64,000 nucleotides of DNA from positions 62,001 to 126,000 of the forward strand of contig JALIHJ010000010.1 of the NCBI GenBank assembly GCA_022984795.1, in the 5' to 3' direction. The notes beneath the pieces were generated by a model that saw only the letters and a program-made list of their open reading frames with translations, was not told where the DNA came from and ran no database searches. Below are positions 18,801 to 26,811 of the stretch, piece after piece. The position numbers and the translations under genes were made by a program. How positions within the stretch are numbered: the stretch's first letter is position 1; each line of letters starts with the position of its first letter. The DNA comes from Fabrea salina (lineage: Eukaryota; Ciliophora; Heterotrichea; Heterotrichida; Fabreidae).

Positions 18801-19867
18801 TGCGCTTTCCGCAGTTGCTGTTGAAGTCTGAGTTTTTAGTTCGCAACGCTTGGAAAGAAACTAAGGAAACCAGTGCAAAACTCCACTTGTTAGGAATATT
18901 CCAAGAATTCCTAGAACACTGCGACACTCAGTTAGTGCAGAGCTCAGAAGACTTTGGAAACGTTCTGGGAGCAATGCAAAGTTACATCCACTACATAATG
19001 GATTTAACTAAGGACCCTGACACTGGAGTTAGGGAAATCACTGCAGAGGTACTTAAACTAGTCCAAACTCAAGGCCAAGTAAACCCTAACCTTTTGATTC
19101 CCAAGCTCATAGCTCAACTTGCAGACACCAGTCTTTATGTCAGAGAAGTTGCTTTTAGTTGCTTAGAAAGCATCCACAACAAAAACTCAGACTTGATCAT
19201 AGTGGGACTCTCAGGAGCTCTATACGAAATGTATGACTTCCAACTCAGAATCTTAAAAGGAACCAAAACTGCTTTTGAAGAGTCTTTGCTCAGCAGACTT
19301 TACGGACTCATCAAGCAAAAAAAATCCCAAAGAAATAAATTTCTGAACTGTGTGTGCAGGTTACTGGAACCCTCTGCTGACCCAGGGTTTACTTGTTTTA
19401 TAGCTGAGTTGCTTTCAGGTCTCCAGTACACTTCTCACGAAGAACTCAGCACTGTACTCAACTACCTGCACTCTAAAATAGAAACATCAGCTTACAAGTT
19501 ACTCAGACTCATCAAACTAAGTCTTGAAAGCAAAGAAGTTTTTCCCCACGAAGACACTATAGAAGCTATTTTAACTGCCCAACTAGTAGTGCTTAAGAAC
19601 TACTTAGTTAACTTGTACCAAGTTAAACCTGGAGAATCCAAACAAGACAAGCCCGTGCATGCCCAACCAGAAGACACTCAGAGTTTCAAGCAACTCTACA
19701 CTGAGTTTGAAAGGTTCCACTACTTAGAAAGAATCCAAGGAGACCAACTCAAAGACTTCAAAAAGAAGTTCAAAAACCACTTAGAAAGCCCAACAGTTTT
19801 GAAAAAAAGACCTGTGTCCAGAAGTGAAGCTGTGGAGTTACTTATAAGCAAAGCCATGCTGCTGTAA
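15842..19867 (+). CDS. SCC2: Cohesin loader SCC2/NIPBL with embedded PHD finger (1,341 aa)
   Basis: SCC2 loads cohesin onto chromatin. HEAT repeats fill most of the protein. The conserved core reads DSAISVRESCVELIGKFI (near residue 640), PSVRKRVIKILKDIA (near 682) and GIKDVVIRTFHHIWF (near 720), which closely parallels NIPBL. Residues about 436-477 are a PHD zinc finger: C-x-C, CC-x2-CYRWFHEKC, DWTCDNC. A PHD in SCC2 is known from plants, where it reads histone marks, but is absent from animal and yeast orthologues. Stop TAA; the convergent LRR gene ends 6 bp away. Confidence 0.93.
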   Translation: MESVEVFTPQSKLTPSRVYKLPRSLARSQPKLHNDKLLLNKLISSINSLQDTKEFLRVENLLTKLKQRLLLNYLNSDLLLELTYKINSQLKKVSFDFTKSAVDLSKDLLKALEPSRVYLNLAGTPGIDSRVLMDETLESIMGILKDSCEKVILVAAKQNSKAFKSSVFKELLASVCAVLEYLAELIQRGILQDSWFATTSDLLLKLIFCKETEMVKMAATCALGAIYSCFPKLSNYIIEEIVNNLPLLTYNPDQVLSSKAKKLNSTAYLVSEEVCMNFSSFLVIYITQSYSTLEKPLRLEGKVDLQRAVSLYQETIKLAEELMTQILSCCVKSQSDSQDYRVFLDSFIEDLLKVKYYPQFPLCGLFLSSIVLQLFALLTKNTYSVSVRNFAIDKLSQIAQSLREDIKQVREYPLYPHSIFQVNKTSNPFEDPLTSKCVCNKGSKPKYGAMLQCCSCYRWFHEKCVDAQEEDWTCDNCKVTEAAKETLTHSQVTGQSVLVTQEIDELTHRYQESFKHLVCNFLVSENKMFANARSILISEWSSEALENKEFLETLWLTPNTSEVKKLSEKGTLKLNRQLRINQDLGSAFYHILNKILGLLGANQPLIRARALKGLSGIVESDPQILEENVIEEAITARLMDSAISVRESCVELIGKFINKYGNFKGTFYDALIKRLKDKGPSVRKRVIKILKDIALKDPSHERMTLILSELLKRIADDTEGIKDVVIRTFHHIWFSGDKSPLDTITKMLHVVSQDEYFVQVLQEILKSYPNERKGLVALADQASRTLFESRSLGLRIVQARLLEVIARTDASATATHISTISHFLTPTLHSVEETNLIIHICNIIHKTARYLSGKYSSRYSKVEKSLLNLVYTHGSQVMSRALAALCNTIKHITNNQALVLKLIKNCFALISSQSRVQVLEESKIPSLKRAMLILSLTVKYYDVNIYLNFQLEPSKSFQDSLFEVFKNYYQITPLKEVALESLSYLWVRFPQLLLKSEFLVRNAWKETKETSAKLHLLGIFQEFLEHCDTQLVQSSEDFGNVLGAMQSYIHYIMDLTKDPDTGVREITAEVLKLVQTQGQVNPNLLIPKLIAQLADTSLYVREVAFSCLESIHNKNSDLIIVGLSGALYEMYDFQLRILKGTKTAFEESLLSRLYGLIKQKKSQRNKFLNCVCRLLEPSADPGFTCFIAELLSGLQYTSHEELSTVLNYLHSKIETSAYKLLRLIKLSLESKEVFPHEDTIEAILTAQLVVLKNYLVNLYQVKPGESKQDKPVHAQPEDTQSFKQLYTEFERFHYLERIQGDQLKDFKKKFKNHLESPTVLKKRPVSRSEAVELLISKAMLL

Positions 19868-19873
19868 GTTATA

Positions 19874-22162
19874 TTAACAAAACTTGCTCTTTTCCCCAAA
19901 ACAAAATCCTCTTGCCATCAGGAACTCCTGGAGTTCTTGGCTGGGGTAAGTTTCTTCTTTAAGGTTGTCCATTCTGTTGAAGGTGTCTAAGTTAGACCTG
20001 AAAGGACCGTTGATGCTGTCAGTTAGTTTGTGACTGTTGACTCTTTCAGCCAGTTCACTCATAACTAAGTTCTCAGCTTCTCCAGGAACATAAGAACTCC
20101 AGTCTCTTCTTCGGTTTTTGGGGGAAAATAGTTGTCTTTGAGTGTTGAGGCCTTCGATAGGAGAGGAGTCGTGGTGCCTTCTGGAAGGAGTAGGTCTGTC
20201 TTCTTTTAAGTGGCTTTCAAAGAGTTTTTTAGTTCCTTTGTTAGTTTGGATCTGGTTGAATTGGGAGTTTAGGTTCTCAACTTTCTTTTTGAGCGAAGAA
20301 ACTTGACTAGAGGACTTTTCGAGCTTGCCTAGTCTTTCGTCGTGGACTTCGAGTTTCCGAATGAGGACTTTTGTCTGCTCTTGGGAAAAGTCTTGACTAG
20401 AGTTGTTTTCTAAGTAAGCTAGTCTTTTCTCAAGTCTTTTTAGTTTTAGTTGGAGTTCTTCGTTTACAGCTGACCTTTCACTTGAAGGGCCTACTAACTT
20501 AGAAGCTACAATTGCAATTTTGTGGTTGACTTTTTTGTCAAGGGCTTTAAAAAGCCACTTAAGTTGTTTTTCACTGGGTTCAATTGTGCCTTTTTCTTCC
20601 ATGTAAGTGTTTTTCATGAGCTGGATTTGGTCTAGGCAGTTTTTGAGGGTGGAGTCTCTGGTTGTTTCTTGGTTTTCTATAGCAAGTACCCTTTCTAGTA
20701 GGTCTTTTAAAGAGTTTTGGTGGGAGTCTTCTAGGTTGCTTAGTTGTTGGTTGAGTGTCAGAACTTTGCTTGAGAACTCAGACTCGATAGTTTCGATTTT
20801 GTTAGTGATTCTTTCTAGGTACTTGATTATGGCGTTGTCTTCTTCTGACTTGATTAAAGCACTCAGTCCTTCTTTTCCAAAAGACATTTCTTTGTAAGCT
20901 CTGTTTGCACTTTCTGTTTGGGTGCTGACTTCTGAAGGAAGTTTTTGCTTGAACTGGTTTTTGGCTTGTGAGTCAGTGAACTGAGGAGTTAAGGCAGACT
21001 GGAGGTCAGCCCCAGTGTTGAGTTCTTCTATGCAAAGAGTCCGGCTTGTGGAGTTTCTGGGAGAAAAAGGCTCTGACTTAGAAATAGAACAAGTGCTGGT
21101 GTCTCTTTTTAAGTGCCTTTCAAAAGACCCCGAAACGTCAAAGAAGCTCTCAGTAGGTGTCTGGGACCTTTTAATTATGTTGTTGATCTTCAAACGGATG
21201 GCTCCTTCTAGGTCCTTTTCAGGCTCTGCTTCGCCTGCTCTAAAAGCTGTTTCGTGTTTGTTGAGCCAGGAGTTAGCCTTAATTGCTCTTCTAATTCCTT
21301 CTAAGCACCGAGGGAGTTCCCCGGTCCAGTCAATTGTTTCTGAGTCTATCTGTAGAAGAGTCCTGTTGTACTTAAGCAGAGCTTTTTCTAGTTCACCTAA
21401 CTGCAAAACAGCTGACTGGTCAAGTTCTACTCCAAGGCTGGAGATGCTTGAGTGCCTCAAAACATTAGCCAACTGAAGAATCACGGCTTCGTTGCTTGTG
21501 AGGTGGCCGCTTAAGTTTTCTTTGATAGGAGCTGAGCCTTCGAAAGTGATTCCTTTAATGCTTAAGTGTGAAAGGCCTTGGTTGCAACTAAGGGCCTTCA
21601 ACAAAGCCAAGGTGCTTTCAGAAGAAAGTGGGTTGTGAGCTATAGATAAGTGACTCAGAACGCCGTTGAGCTTAATGGGCTTGTCCAAACTGCAGTTGAC
21701 AATGTTGTTGTGGTCTAGTTTCAAAACTTTCAAAGAAGCATTCGTTTCAAGCATTTCGGAAATGAACTCAGCAGCTTGGTCGTTGACTTGGGAGTCGCTG
21801 AGGTCCAGAAGCTCCACACTTCTATTCCAGTGAAGAGCTTCAGCTAGAGCTCTGACGCCTGAAACACTTACAGAGTTGCCTCTGAGGACTAATCTTTTTA
21901 AGTAGAAGTTTTCACAGAGCTTTTCGGAAAAGCAAGTAAGTGCAGCTTCAGAAAGGTCCTGACCGGTGATGTTGACTTCCTCTAAGAAAGTGTGGTTTTC
22001 TTGCAAGAGTTTAGCAATGGCTTGTATGTTGTTGGCGACCTGTTTGGGTGTTACTAGTTGGGGTTTGCTTCTGTGGATGTACAAGGTTTGGCCTTTGCCT
22101 TCGAGGATTTTGCTTATTTCAGGGATGTCTTCTTCAGACCTGTTGTATTTTCTCGAACTCAT
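19874..22162 (-). CDS. Leucine-rich-repeat plus coiled-coil protein (762 aa)
   Basis: Residues about 55-290 carry ribonuclease-inhibitor-type LRRs, for example LKRLVLRGNSVSVSGVRAL, VELLDLSDSQVND and LKVLKLDHNNIVN. Residues about 290-420 are linker with SP and TP sites. Residues about 430-660 are coiled coil. The C-terminal part is basic and acidic in patches and ends EKSKFC. This RI-type LRR plus coiled-coil layout is common in ciliary or basal-body proteins of protists, but no specific orthologue is recognised. The ATG at 22162 is separated from the divergent Rab-like gene by 102 bp of AT-rich sequence. Confidence 0.88.
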   Translation of the reverse strand: MSSRKYNRSEEDIPEISKILEGKGQTLYIHRSKPQLVTPKQVANNIQAIAKLLQENHTFLEEVNITGQDLSEAALTCFSEKLCENFYLKRLVLRGNSVSVSGVRALAEALHWNRSVELLDLSDSQVNDQAAEFISEMLETNASLKVLKLDHNNIVNCSLDKPIKLNGVLSHLSIAHNPLSSESTLALLKALSCNQGLSHLSIKGITFEGSAPIKENLSGHLTSNEAVILQLANVLRHSSISSLGVELDQSAVLQLGELEKALLKYNRTLLQIDSETIDWTGELPRCLEGIRRAIKANSWLNKHETAFRAGEAEPEKDLEGAIRLKINNIIKRSQTPTESFFDVSGSFERHLKRDTSTCSISKSEPFSPRNSTSRTLCIEELNTGADLQSALTPQFTDSQAKNQFKQKLPSEVSTQTESANRAYKEMSFGKEGLSALIKSEEDNAIIKYLERITNKIETIESEFSSKVLTLNQQLSNLEDSHQNSLKDLLERVLAIENQETTRDSTLKNCLDQIQLMKNTYMEEKGTIEPSEKQLKWLFKALDKKVNHKIAIVASKLVGPSSERSAVNEELQLKLKRLEKRLAYLENNSSQDFSQEQTKVLIRKLEVHDERLGKLEKSSSQVSSLKKKVENLNSQFNQIQTNKGTKKLFESHLKEDRPTPSRRHHDSSPIEGLNTQRQLFSPKNRRRDWSSYVPGEAENLVMSELAERVNSHKLTDSINGPFRSNLDTFNRMDNLKEETYPSQELQEFLMARGFCFGEKSKFC

Positions 22163-22264
22163 TTAAATGTTAAATATTCAAATTCTTAGACAGTTAAGAC
22201 TCAGATTAATCTTAAATTGTAAAATGAAAAAAAGTTTTGATGACATATTTTTGGAGCATAAATT

Positions 22265-22888
22265 ATGCACTCGGAAAGCAATAACTCAGTCCCTTGTGAG
22301 TACAAAGTGACCATTCTGGGGACTTACGGGGTCGGGAAAACCAGCTTGATAAGACGTTGCTGCCATGACACCTTTTCTTTAACTGTACCCGAAACACGTG
22401 GCATAGCTGACTGTCGGAAAGAACTTACAGTATACAACCAAAAGGTCTTGATGCACTTATCAGACACTGCAGGCACTGAGAAGTATAGGGCAGTTAATTC
22501 GTTGTTTGTGCGGAATGCATGTGGTGCAGCTTTGGTGTACGATGTCACCAGGCGTGAAAGCTTCGAAGACCTTAAGTACTGGCACAAGCAGGTGAAGAGT
22601 TACGCAGAAGACGCTGTAGTAGTTGTGGTGGGCAACAAAATAGACCAAGTTGAAAAAAGAACTGTTTCTCGTGAAGAAGGCGAAGAGTACGCTAGGTCTA
22701 TTGGAGCTGAGCACATAGAGTCTTCGGCTATGCACGACATCTGTGTTTCGCAGGTTTTTGAAAAGGTTTCTGAACTGGTACTTGCGAAAAGCCTCAGGAA
22801 GCGGTTGTCTACGTTTGAAGACAACTCCACAGGTAGGAAGTTTTCTTTGATGAAGCCTAAGAGAAAAAAAAGGTTTTTTAAATGCTAA
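22265..22888 (+). CDS. Divergent Rab-like small GTPase with single C-terminal Cys (207 aa)
   Basis: The GTPase motifs are present: G1 GTYGVGKTS (residues 19-27), G3 DTAGTEKY (Gln replaced by Thr at the catalytic position of DTAGQE), G4 GNKID and G5 ESSAM. The switch I threonine region is poorly conserved (TVPETRG). The tail is very basic and ends KKRFFKC with a single terminal cysteine. DTAGTE instead of DTAGQE predicts weak intrinsic hydrolysis. It may belong to a ciliate-specific Rab class. Its last 11 nt overlap the coding sequence of the convergent gene. Confidence 0.88.
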   Translation: MHSESNNSVPCEYKVTILGTYGVGKTSLIRRCCHDTFSLTVPETRGIADCRKELTVYNQKVLMHLSDTAGTEKYRAVNSLFVRNACGAALVYDVTRRESFEDLKYWHKQVKSYAEDAVVVVVGNKIDQVEKRTVSREEGEEYARSIGAEHIESSAMHDICVSQVFEKVSELVLAKSLRKRLSTFEDNSTGRKFSLMKPKRKKRFFKC

Positions 22889-23429
22889 TTGATAAGTTTT
22901 CTATTTGGGTCTGCAGGTCGTAAGCTAAGCAAGAGTCGAAGTAGGGTTGGCTCTGCAGTTCCAGCAACTGGGCTTTTAAAGCACTGCACAGCAAACCCAC
23001 TAACTGGGACTTTTCTAACTTAACTAAGTTGTTGTATGTAGGTGCAGTTTCGTAGGGTCTTAAGTCGTAGATAACTTCTTTGGAGTCCATAAACAACCCA
23101 GGGTACCCAGGGACTTCTTTGGGCTCAGAAAGTCCTAACTCAGCTAGTTTGCTTGAGTAGTTGTAGTCCTCAGGAGGCCATTCTTTGAAAACGTACCACC
23201 ACCTACACAGAATCCTTTTTACAAGTTGGGTTTTTTCGGACTTACTAGTTTGTTTCTTTTTGGGTTTACGGAGTTTGTTGAGCAGGGCTCTGAGTTTTTT
23301 CTTTGCTTTGTTGTTTGTGTTGAAGATGTTGGTGCTTACGTAGTTGGAATTTTCTGAGTAGTCCCAGTCACTTGAAGAACTAGTGTGCTCACTGCATTCT
23401 TCGTAGAACTCTAATACACTGCCGAGCAT
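22878..23429 (-). CDS. Uncharacterised protein with RWWYVFKEWPP motif (183 aa)
   Basis: The N-terminus is acidic and Ser-rich, then a strongly basic stretch (KAKKKLRALLNKLRKPKKKQ), then a compact aromatic module RILCRWWYVFKEWPPEDYNY...VPGYPGLFMDS..VIYDLRP, then an amphipathic C-terminus. I believe this Trp-Pro module recurs in ciliate proteins of unknown function, but cannot confirm it here. The stop TAA at 22878-22880 lies inside the 3' end of the Rab-like gene. No function is assigned. Confidence 0.75.
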   Translation of the reverse strand: MLGSVLEFYEECSEHTSSSSDWDYSENSNYVSTNIFNTNNKAKKKLRALLNKLRKPKKKQTSKSEKTQLVKRILCRWWYVFKEWPPEDYNYSSKLAELGLSEPKEVPGYPGLFMDSKEVIYDLRPYETAPTYNNLVKLEKSQLVGLLCSALKAQLLELQSQPYFDSCLAYDLQTQIENLSISI

Positions 23430-23475
23430 TGGGGGGTTTATTATCTAAGTTTTAAATTTTTTTAATAATTAGTGG

Positions 23476-24543
23476 ATGCTGGGCTGGATAAAACTAGCAC
23501 TAGTCTTATTAAGTGCAGCAGAGAGCTTTGCTGGTATATGTCCTGATTACACCATACGCAACCTTACTACTGGAACCGATGTGTGTGTAGTTTATGACTC
23601 TACTTTACTGACTTATTATGTAGATACCTCTGTATGCAATGCTACAAAGGAATGCTACTACAAAGGGTTTGGAATTAACCCAGAAACAAACATAATGTGC
23701 AAACCAAAACCTCAGCCTAAAACTCCTATGAAGAGTCCTAAGTTCCCAGGTGAAAAGTGTGATGGTACTACCAAGTGTGACTCTACCTATGCTCCTTTTG
23801 GTTGCAAGCAAGGCAAGTGCTTTGGGTACTCAGAGAACGAAGCCTTCCCAAAGGTTCCATTTAACCCTAGTTATGCTTGCAATCCTGGACTGTATTTTGA
23901 GGGAAATTACTGTGTGAAACAACTACCAGCAGGCAACAACTGCACTGCTGACTACCAGTGCAAAAACAGTTATGTGTGTGTAAACTCAGTTTGCACAAAA
24001 GTAGGGTCTATTAAAAATGGGACTGTTTTTGACTCAAGTAAGTCGGCTCAGCCGCACTTAGCTTGTGAAACGCTTATAAACTCTTGGATAAACTCAACCC
24101 ATTCTAAGTGCGTTAACCCAGTTACTTTAAAAGGCCAAGCAGCCTCTTGCAACTCTAACCAAGACTGTTTAGGTTCCAATGGGCAAACTACAACTTGCAA
24201 CTGCGGACTAAGTGGTGGTTCTTACTGCATGCTGCACTTAGGTGACAAGTTGTTCCAGCAAGCAACTAACTGCCTTAAAAACTGGTTCTTGAATGAAGCG
24301 CACCAGTGCAATACTTTAAGAAGGGACTCCGAATACTGCAAGCAAGACTACTGGGAAGAAAAACAAAACTACCAATACTACTTCTACAAAGCTTCTTTTT
24401 ACCCCTGGCTCAAAGGAGCCCGACCTGAAGTGATTCAAGTGTTTCAGCAGAACTACTACCAAATGCAAGAGAACTATACTCAAGACTCAACTGGAGTTCT
24501 CTGCGTTAGTTCTTTGGTTCTTTTTTTGCTAAGTAACTCATAA
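23476..24543 (+). CDS. Cysteine-rich, probably GPI-anchored surface protein, single unit (355 aa)
   Basis: Signal peptide at residues 1-19 (MLGWIKLALVLLSAAESFA). It carries one copy of the about 320-residue cysteine-rich unit also seen at 32213-36239 and 59319-60401. Landmarks: KFPGEKC, YACNPGLYFEGNYCVKQL, CKNSYVCV, CGLSGGSYC, CNTLRRDSEYC and a Tyr-rich FQQNYYQM. It ends in a short hydrophobic tail (VLCVSSLVLFLLSNS) typical of a GPI signal. N-glycosylation sites (NXT/S) are frequent. Cell-surface exposure is inferred from both termini. It is the most diverged family member here. Confidence 0.85.
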   Translation: MLGWIKLALVLLSAAESFAGICPDYTIRNLTTGTDVCVVYDSTLLTYYVDTSVCNATKECYYKGFGINPETNIMCKPKPQPKTPMKSPKFPGEKCDGTTKCDSTYAPFGCKQGKCFGYSENEAFPKVPFNPSYACNPGLYFEGNYCVKQLPAGNNCTADYQCKNSYVCVNSVCTKVGSIKNGTVFDSSKSAQPHLACETLINSWINSTHSKCVNPVTLKGQAASCNSNQDCLGSNGQTTTCNCGLSGGSYCMLHLGDKLFQQATNCLKNWFLNEAHQCNTLRRDSEYCKQDYWEEKQNYQYYFYKASFYPWLKGARPEVIQVFQQNYYQMQENYTQDSTGVLCVSSLVLFLLSNS

Positions 24544-24552
24544 AGAGATTAA

Positions 24553-25173
24553 ATGGAACCCGGAAATAAAAAACCCGAACGAAAACCAAACAAACCAAAC
24601 CAACAAGAAAAGCCTTACAAAAGGTACCCTTGCAAAAACGGAAAGAAATGCAGCAACCCTTACTGTAAAGACTACCACTTTTTAGGCGAAAGAATCAGAA
24701 AAACTCCCTTTGAGCCCATTCCTTGTCCGCACAATTACAACTGCAAAAACATTGACACCTGCAAATTTTCTCACTCAGTCAACGAAATTCTTTACCACAC
24801 AAAGAACCACAGAGCAACTATTTGTTCGTACCCACCTGAAAAAAACTTTTGCTTACTAAGGGACCAGTGTCACTGCCTGCACGGGTCTTCTGAAGAGCTT
24901 AAAACCAAAATTAAACTTACTCAAGAAGCAAATGCCCTACTTAAAGAGTCTTTTCAAAAAGAACAAGAACTCAGAACTCTGCTTAACAACTTAGAAGTCC
25001 TCAAAGTTAAGTCAAAAGAACTCAGAGAAAAAGCTACTTGCAACCAGTGCCTTAAAGCAATTAAACAAGTGCTGTTTTACCCATGCTTGCACACAACCTG
25101 TCCAGGGTGTGTGAGTGAAGAACTCTGCCCAGTGTGCTTTAAGTCAACTAAAATGTTTAACATTAACTTTTAG
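24553..25173 (+). CDS. CCCH zinc finger / RING protein, Unkempt-like (206 aa)
   Basis: N-terminal half: CCCH-type fingers around CKNGKKCSNPYCKDYH (residues about 26-41), CPHNYNCKNIDTCKFSH (about 60-76) and a third C...CLLRDQCHCLH. Then a short coiled coil (residues 115-160) and a C-terminal C3HC4-type RING beginning CNQCLKAIKQVLFYPCLH and ending CPVC. The order CCCH, coiled coil, RING is that of Unkempt-like RNA-binding proteins. It probably binds mRNA and may recruit ubiquitin enzymes. The stop TAG (25171-25173) overlaps the stop codon of the convergent gene by three to four bases. Confidence 0.85.
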   Translation: MEPGNKKPERKPNKPNQQEKPYKRYPCKNGKKCSNPYCKDYHFLGERIRKTPFEPIPCPHNYNCKNIDTCKFSHSVNEILYHTKNHRATICSYPPEKNFCLLRDQCHCLHGSSEELKTKIKLTQEANALLKESFQKEQELRTLLNNLEVLKVKSKELREKATCNQCLKAIKQVLFYPCLHTTCPGCVSEELCPVCFKSTKMFNINF

Positions 25174-26804
25174 AAGTGTGAAGACCTTCTTTTAGTGTTA
25201 ACAGTCATTACGTTTCTTCTATAAGATTCTCTTTTAACATTCATAGTGTCTTCGTTGGGCGGAGAAGCAGTTTTGTTTTTGAAACTAGAGTTAAACATCA
25301 ACGAAGTAAACCTTAAACTGTCGCTGAAGGACTCGTTTTGTTTCTTAATTATTGAAAACAAGGAGTTCAGAATAGCTGTGCAGTTCTGGAGGAGTTCAAG
25401 TCGTCGGTTGTTTCTGGAGCCCAAAGTGTCAGGTTTCCGTAGCATAGTTTTTATAGACTCAGCCAAAATAGCTACTGACTGGTGGAAGTTAAGAGTGACT
25501 TTTTCGACTTGTTTTTTGAGTTCTTCTAAATCTTTTTTGTTGCCAGTGTGGTCAGCTAGTGTGTAGACTTCGGACTTGTCTGCTTTGAACTTAACTTCTT
25601 CTTTGATTTCTTCGAGTTCTGAAACTAGTGCGTTTAAGTTCTTGTCTTCGCTCTTTTTAGGCTGCTCATTAAGGGGCTGGTTTAGGAGTTGCTCCTTTAG
25701 GTTCTGGATGTGTCTCAAGTTTTCTTCATTTTTTGAGTCTAAACCACTCATTGTTAGTTTGAGTTCGTTTAAGTCTGAGTTAACTTGCTCTTTGAGTGCG
25801 AAGTTAGTGCTGTGTTGCTTGAACACTTTGAAGTCGTCTTTAGAAGCTTTTTGGAGAATTACTTCGTCAAACCTAGCTAAGGCTTTTTCGAAGTACTCAA
25901 TGCTTTTACTGAAACTAGTGATGTTTTCTCCAAAAACACTGATTTTAGAACTCACGAACTCTTTTAAATCAGCAATGTCTTCAAAACTTACTTTGGTGTA
26001 CACTTCGTTTTGCAGTAAACTAAGGTCTTGTTTCCAGGGCTTCGACTTAAGGTTCCTGTCCAAGCCATCAACTTTGTAGTTAACTTTTTTGATTTCGCTG
26101 TTGGTTTTGGTTCTAAAGCTTTCAATTCGGTTGTCCAAGTTGTCGGACTTACTTAGAATTTCTCTGTGTTTCTCTTCAAAGTCTTCTTTTTTCAAGCACT
26201 TAAAAAACAGTTGCTCAGTGTAAGAACTTAAGGAGTCGTTTAACTTTTGCAAAGACTCAGTAGTTGGGAGAGCTTTAAGTTGTGACTGCAAGTTGCTCAC
26301 TTCATTTTTGAGTCTGTTCAACTCGTTCAAACTGGCTAACTTGGTTATTTTTTCTGAGAGTTCGTCAAATTCAGTAAAGGTTACGAAGTTGTTGAGTCTT
26401 GAAAGTACCATGTTCATTTCGGAATTTTCAGCTTTAGTAGCAACTTGTTCTTGAACTTCTTCTAACAAAGCATGGTCTTTAGGGCACTGTTCAAGTAACT
26501 TCTCAAGTTCAGCTTTGGAGTTTGCGTATTCGCCTGTTACTGACTCAAGGTTGGTTTTGTTTTCTTCTACTTGGTCGTAAACTCTGTACAAGTTTTCTTG
26601 TAGGGAGTCCTGCCAAATCCGAGTTTCTTCAGCTTCAGAAGCTTTCATTCTTTTGACTTCTTCAATGACTTCTTTCCTGATCTCCTTTTTTAACGTCTCC
26701 AAGAAAGACACTTCGTATTCTTTTCCGTGACTGATTTTTTGGTAGTAGTCTACTAGTTGCTTAACTATAGTAGTTTCAGCAACGTTTTCAGAAGACTCAC
26801 TCAT
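25170..26804 (-). CDS. Coiled-coil protein, uncharacterised (544 aa)
   Basis: Starts at MSESSENVAETT (ATG at 26804); the longer open frame upstream has no ATG. From residue 30 to about 440 it is coiled coil with heptads broken into segments. The C-terminus is basic and Ser/Thr-rich and ends RRSSHF. No globular domain is evident. The ATG is only 7 bp from the divergent zinc-knuckle gene. A structural cytoskeletal role is a guess from composition. Confidence 0.82.
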   Translation of the reverse strand: MSESSENVAETTIVKQLVDYYQKISHGKEYEVSFLETLKKEIRKEVIEEVKRMKASEAEETRIWQDSLQENLYRVYDQVEENKTNLESVTGEYANSKAELEKLLEQCPKDHALLEEVQEQVATKAENSEMNMVLSRLNNFVTFTEFDELSEKITKLASLNELNRLKNEVSNLQSQLKALPTTESLQKLNDSLSSYTEQLFFKCLKKEDFEEKHREILSKSDNLDNRIESFRTKTNSEIKKVNYKVDGLDRNLKSKPWKQDLSLLQNEVYTKVSFEDIADLKEFVSSKISVFGENITSFSKSIEYFEKALARFDEVILQKASKDDFKVFKQHSTNFALKEQVNSDLNELKLTMSGLDSKNEENLRHIQNLKEQLLNQPLNEQPKKSEDKNLNALVSELEEIKEEVKFKADKSEVYTLADHTGNKKDLEELKKQVEKVTLNFHQSVAILAESIKTMLRKPDTLGSRNNRRLELLQNCTAILNSLFSIIKKQNESFSDSLRFTSLMFNSSFKNKTASPPNEDTMNVKRESYRRNVMTVNTKRRSSHF

Positions 26805-26811
26805 ATTATAT
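26805..26811. promoter_or_regulatory. 7-bp divergent start spacer
   Basis: Only attatat separates the ATG at 26804 (minus) from the ATG at 26812 (plus). Any promoter element beyond this lies inside coding sequence. Confidence 0.6.

Noticed and set aside
24553-25173. Unspliced longer forms or additional introns within this and other intact genes.
   Set aside because: Fifteen-base GT..AG strings occur by chance in many coding regions; without a broken frame or cDNA they cannot be supported.
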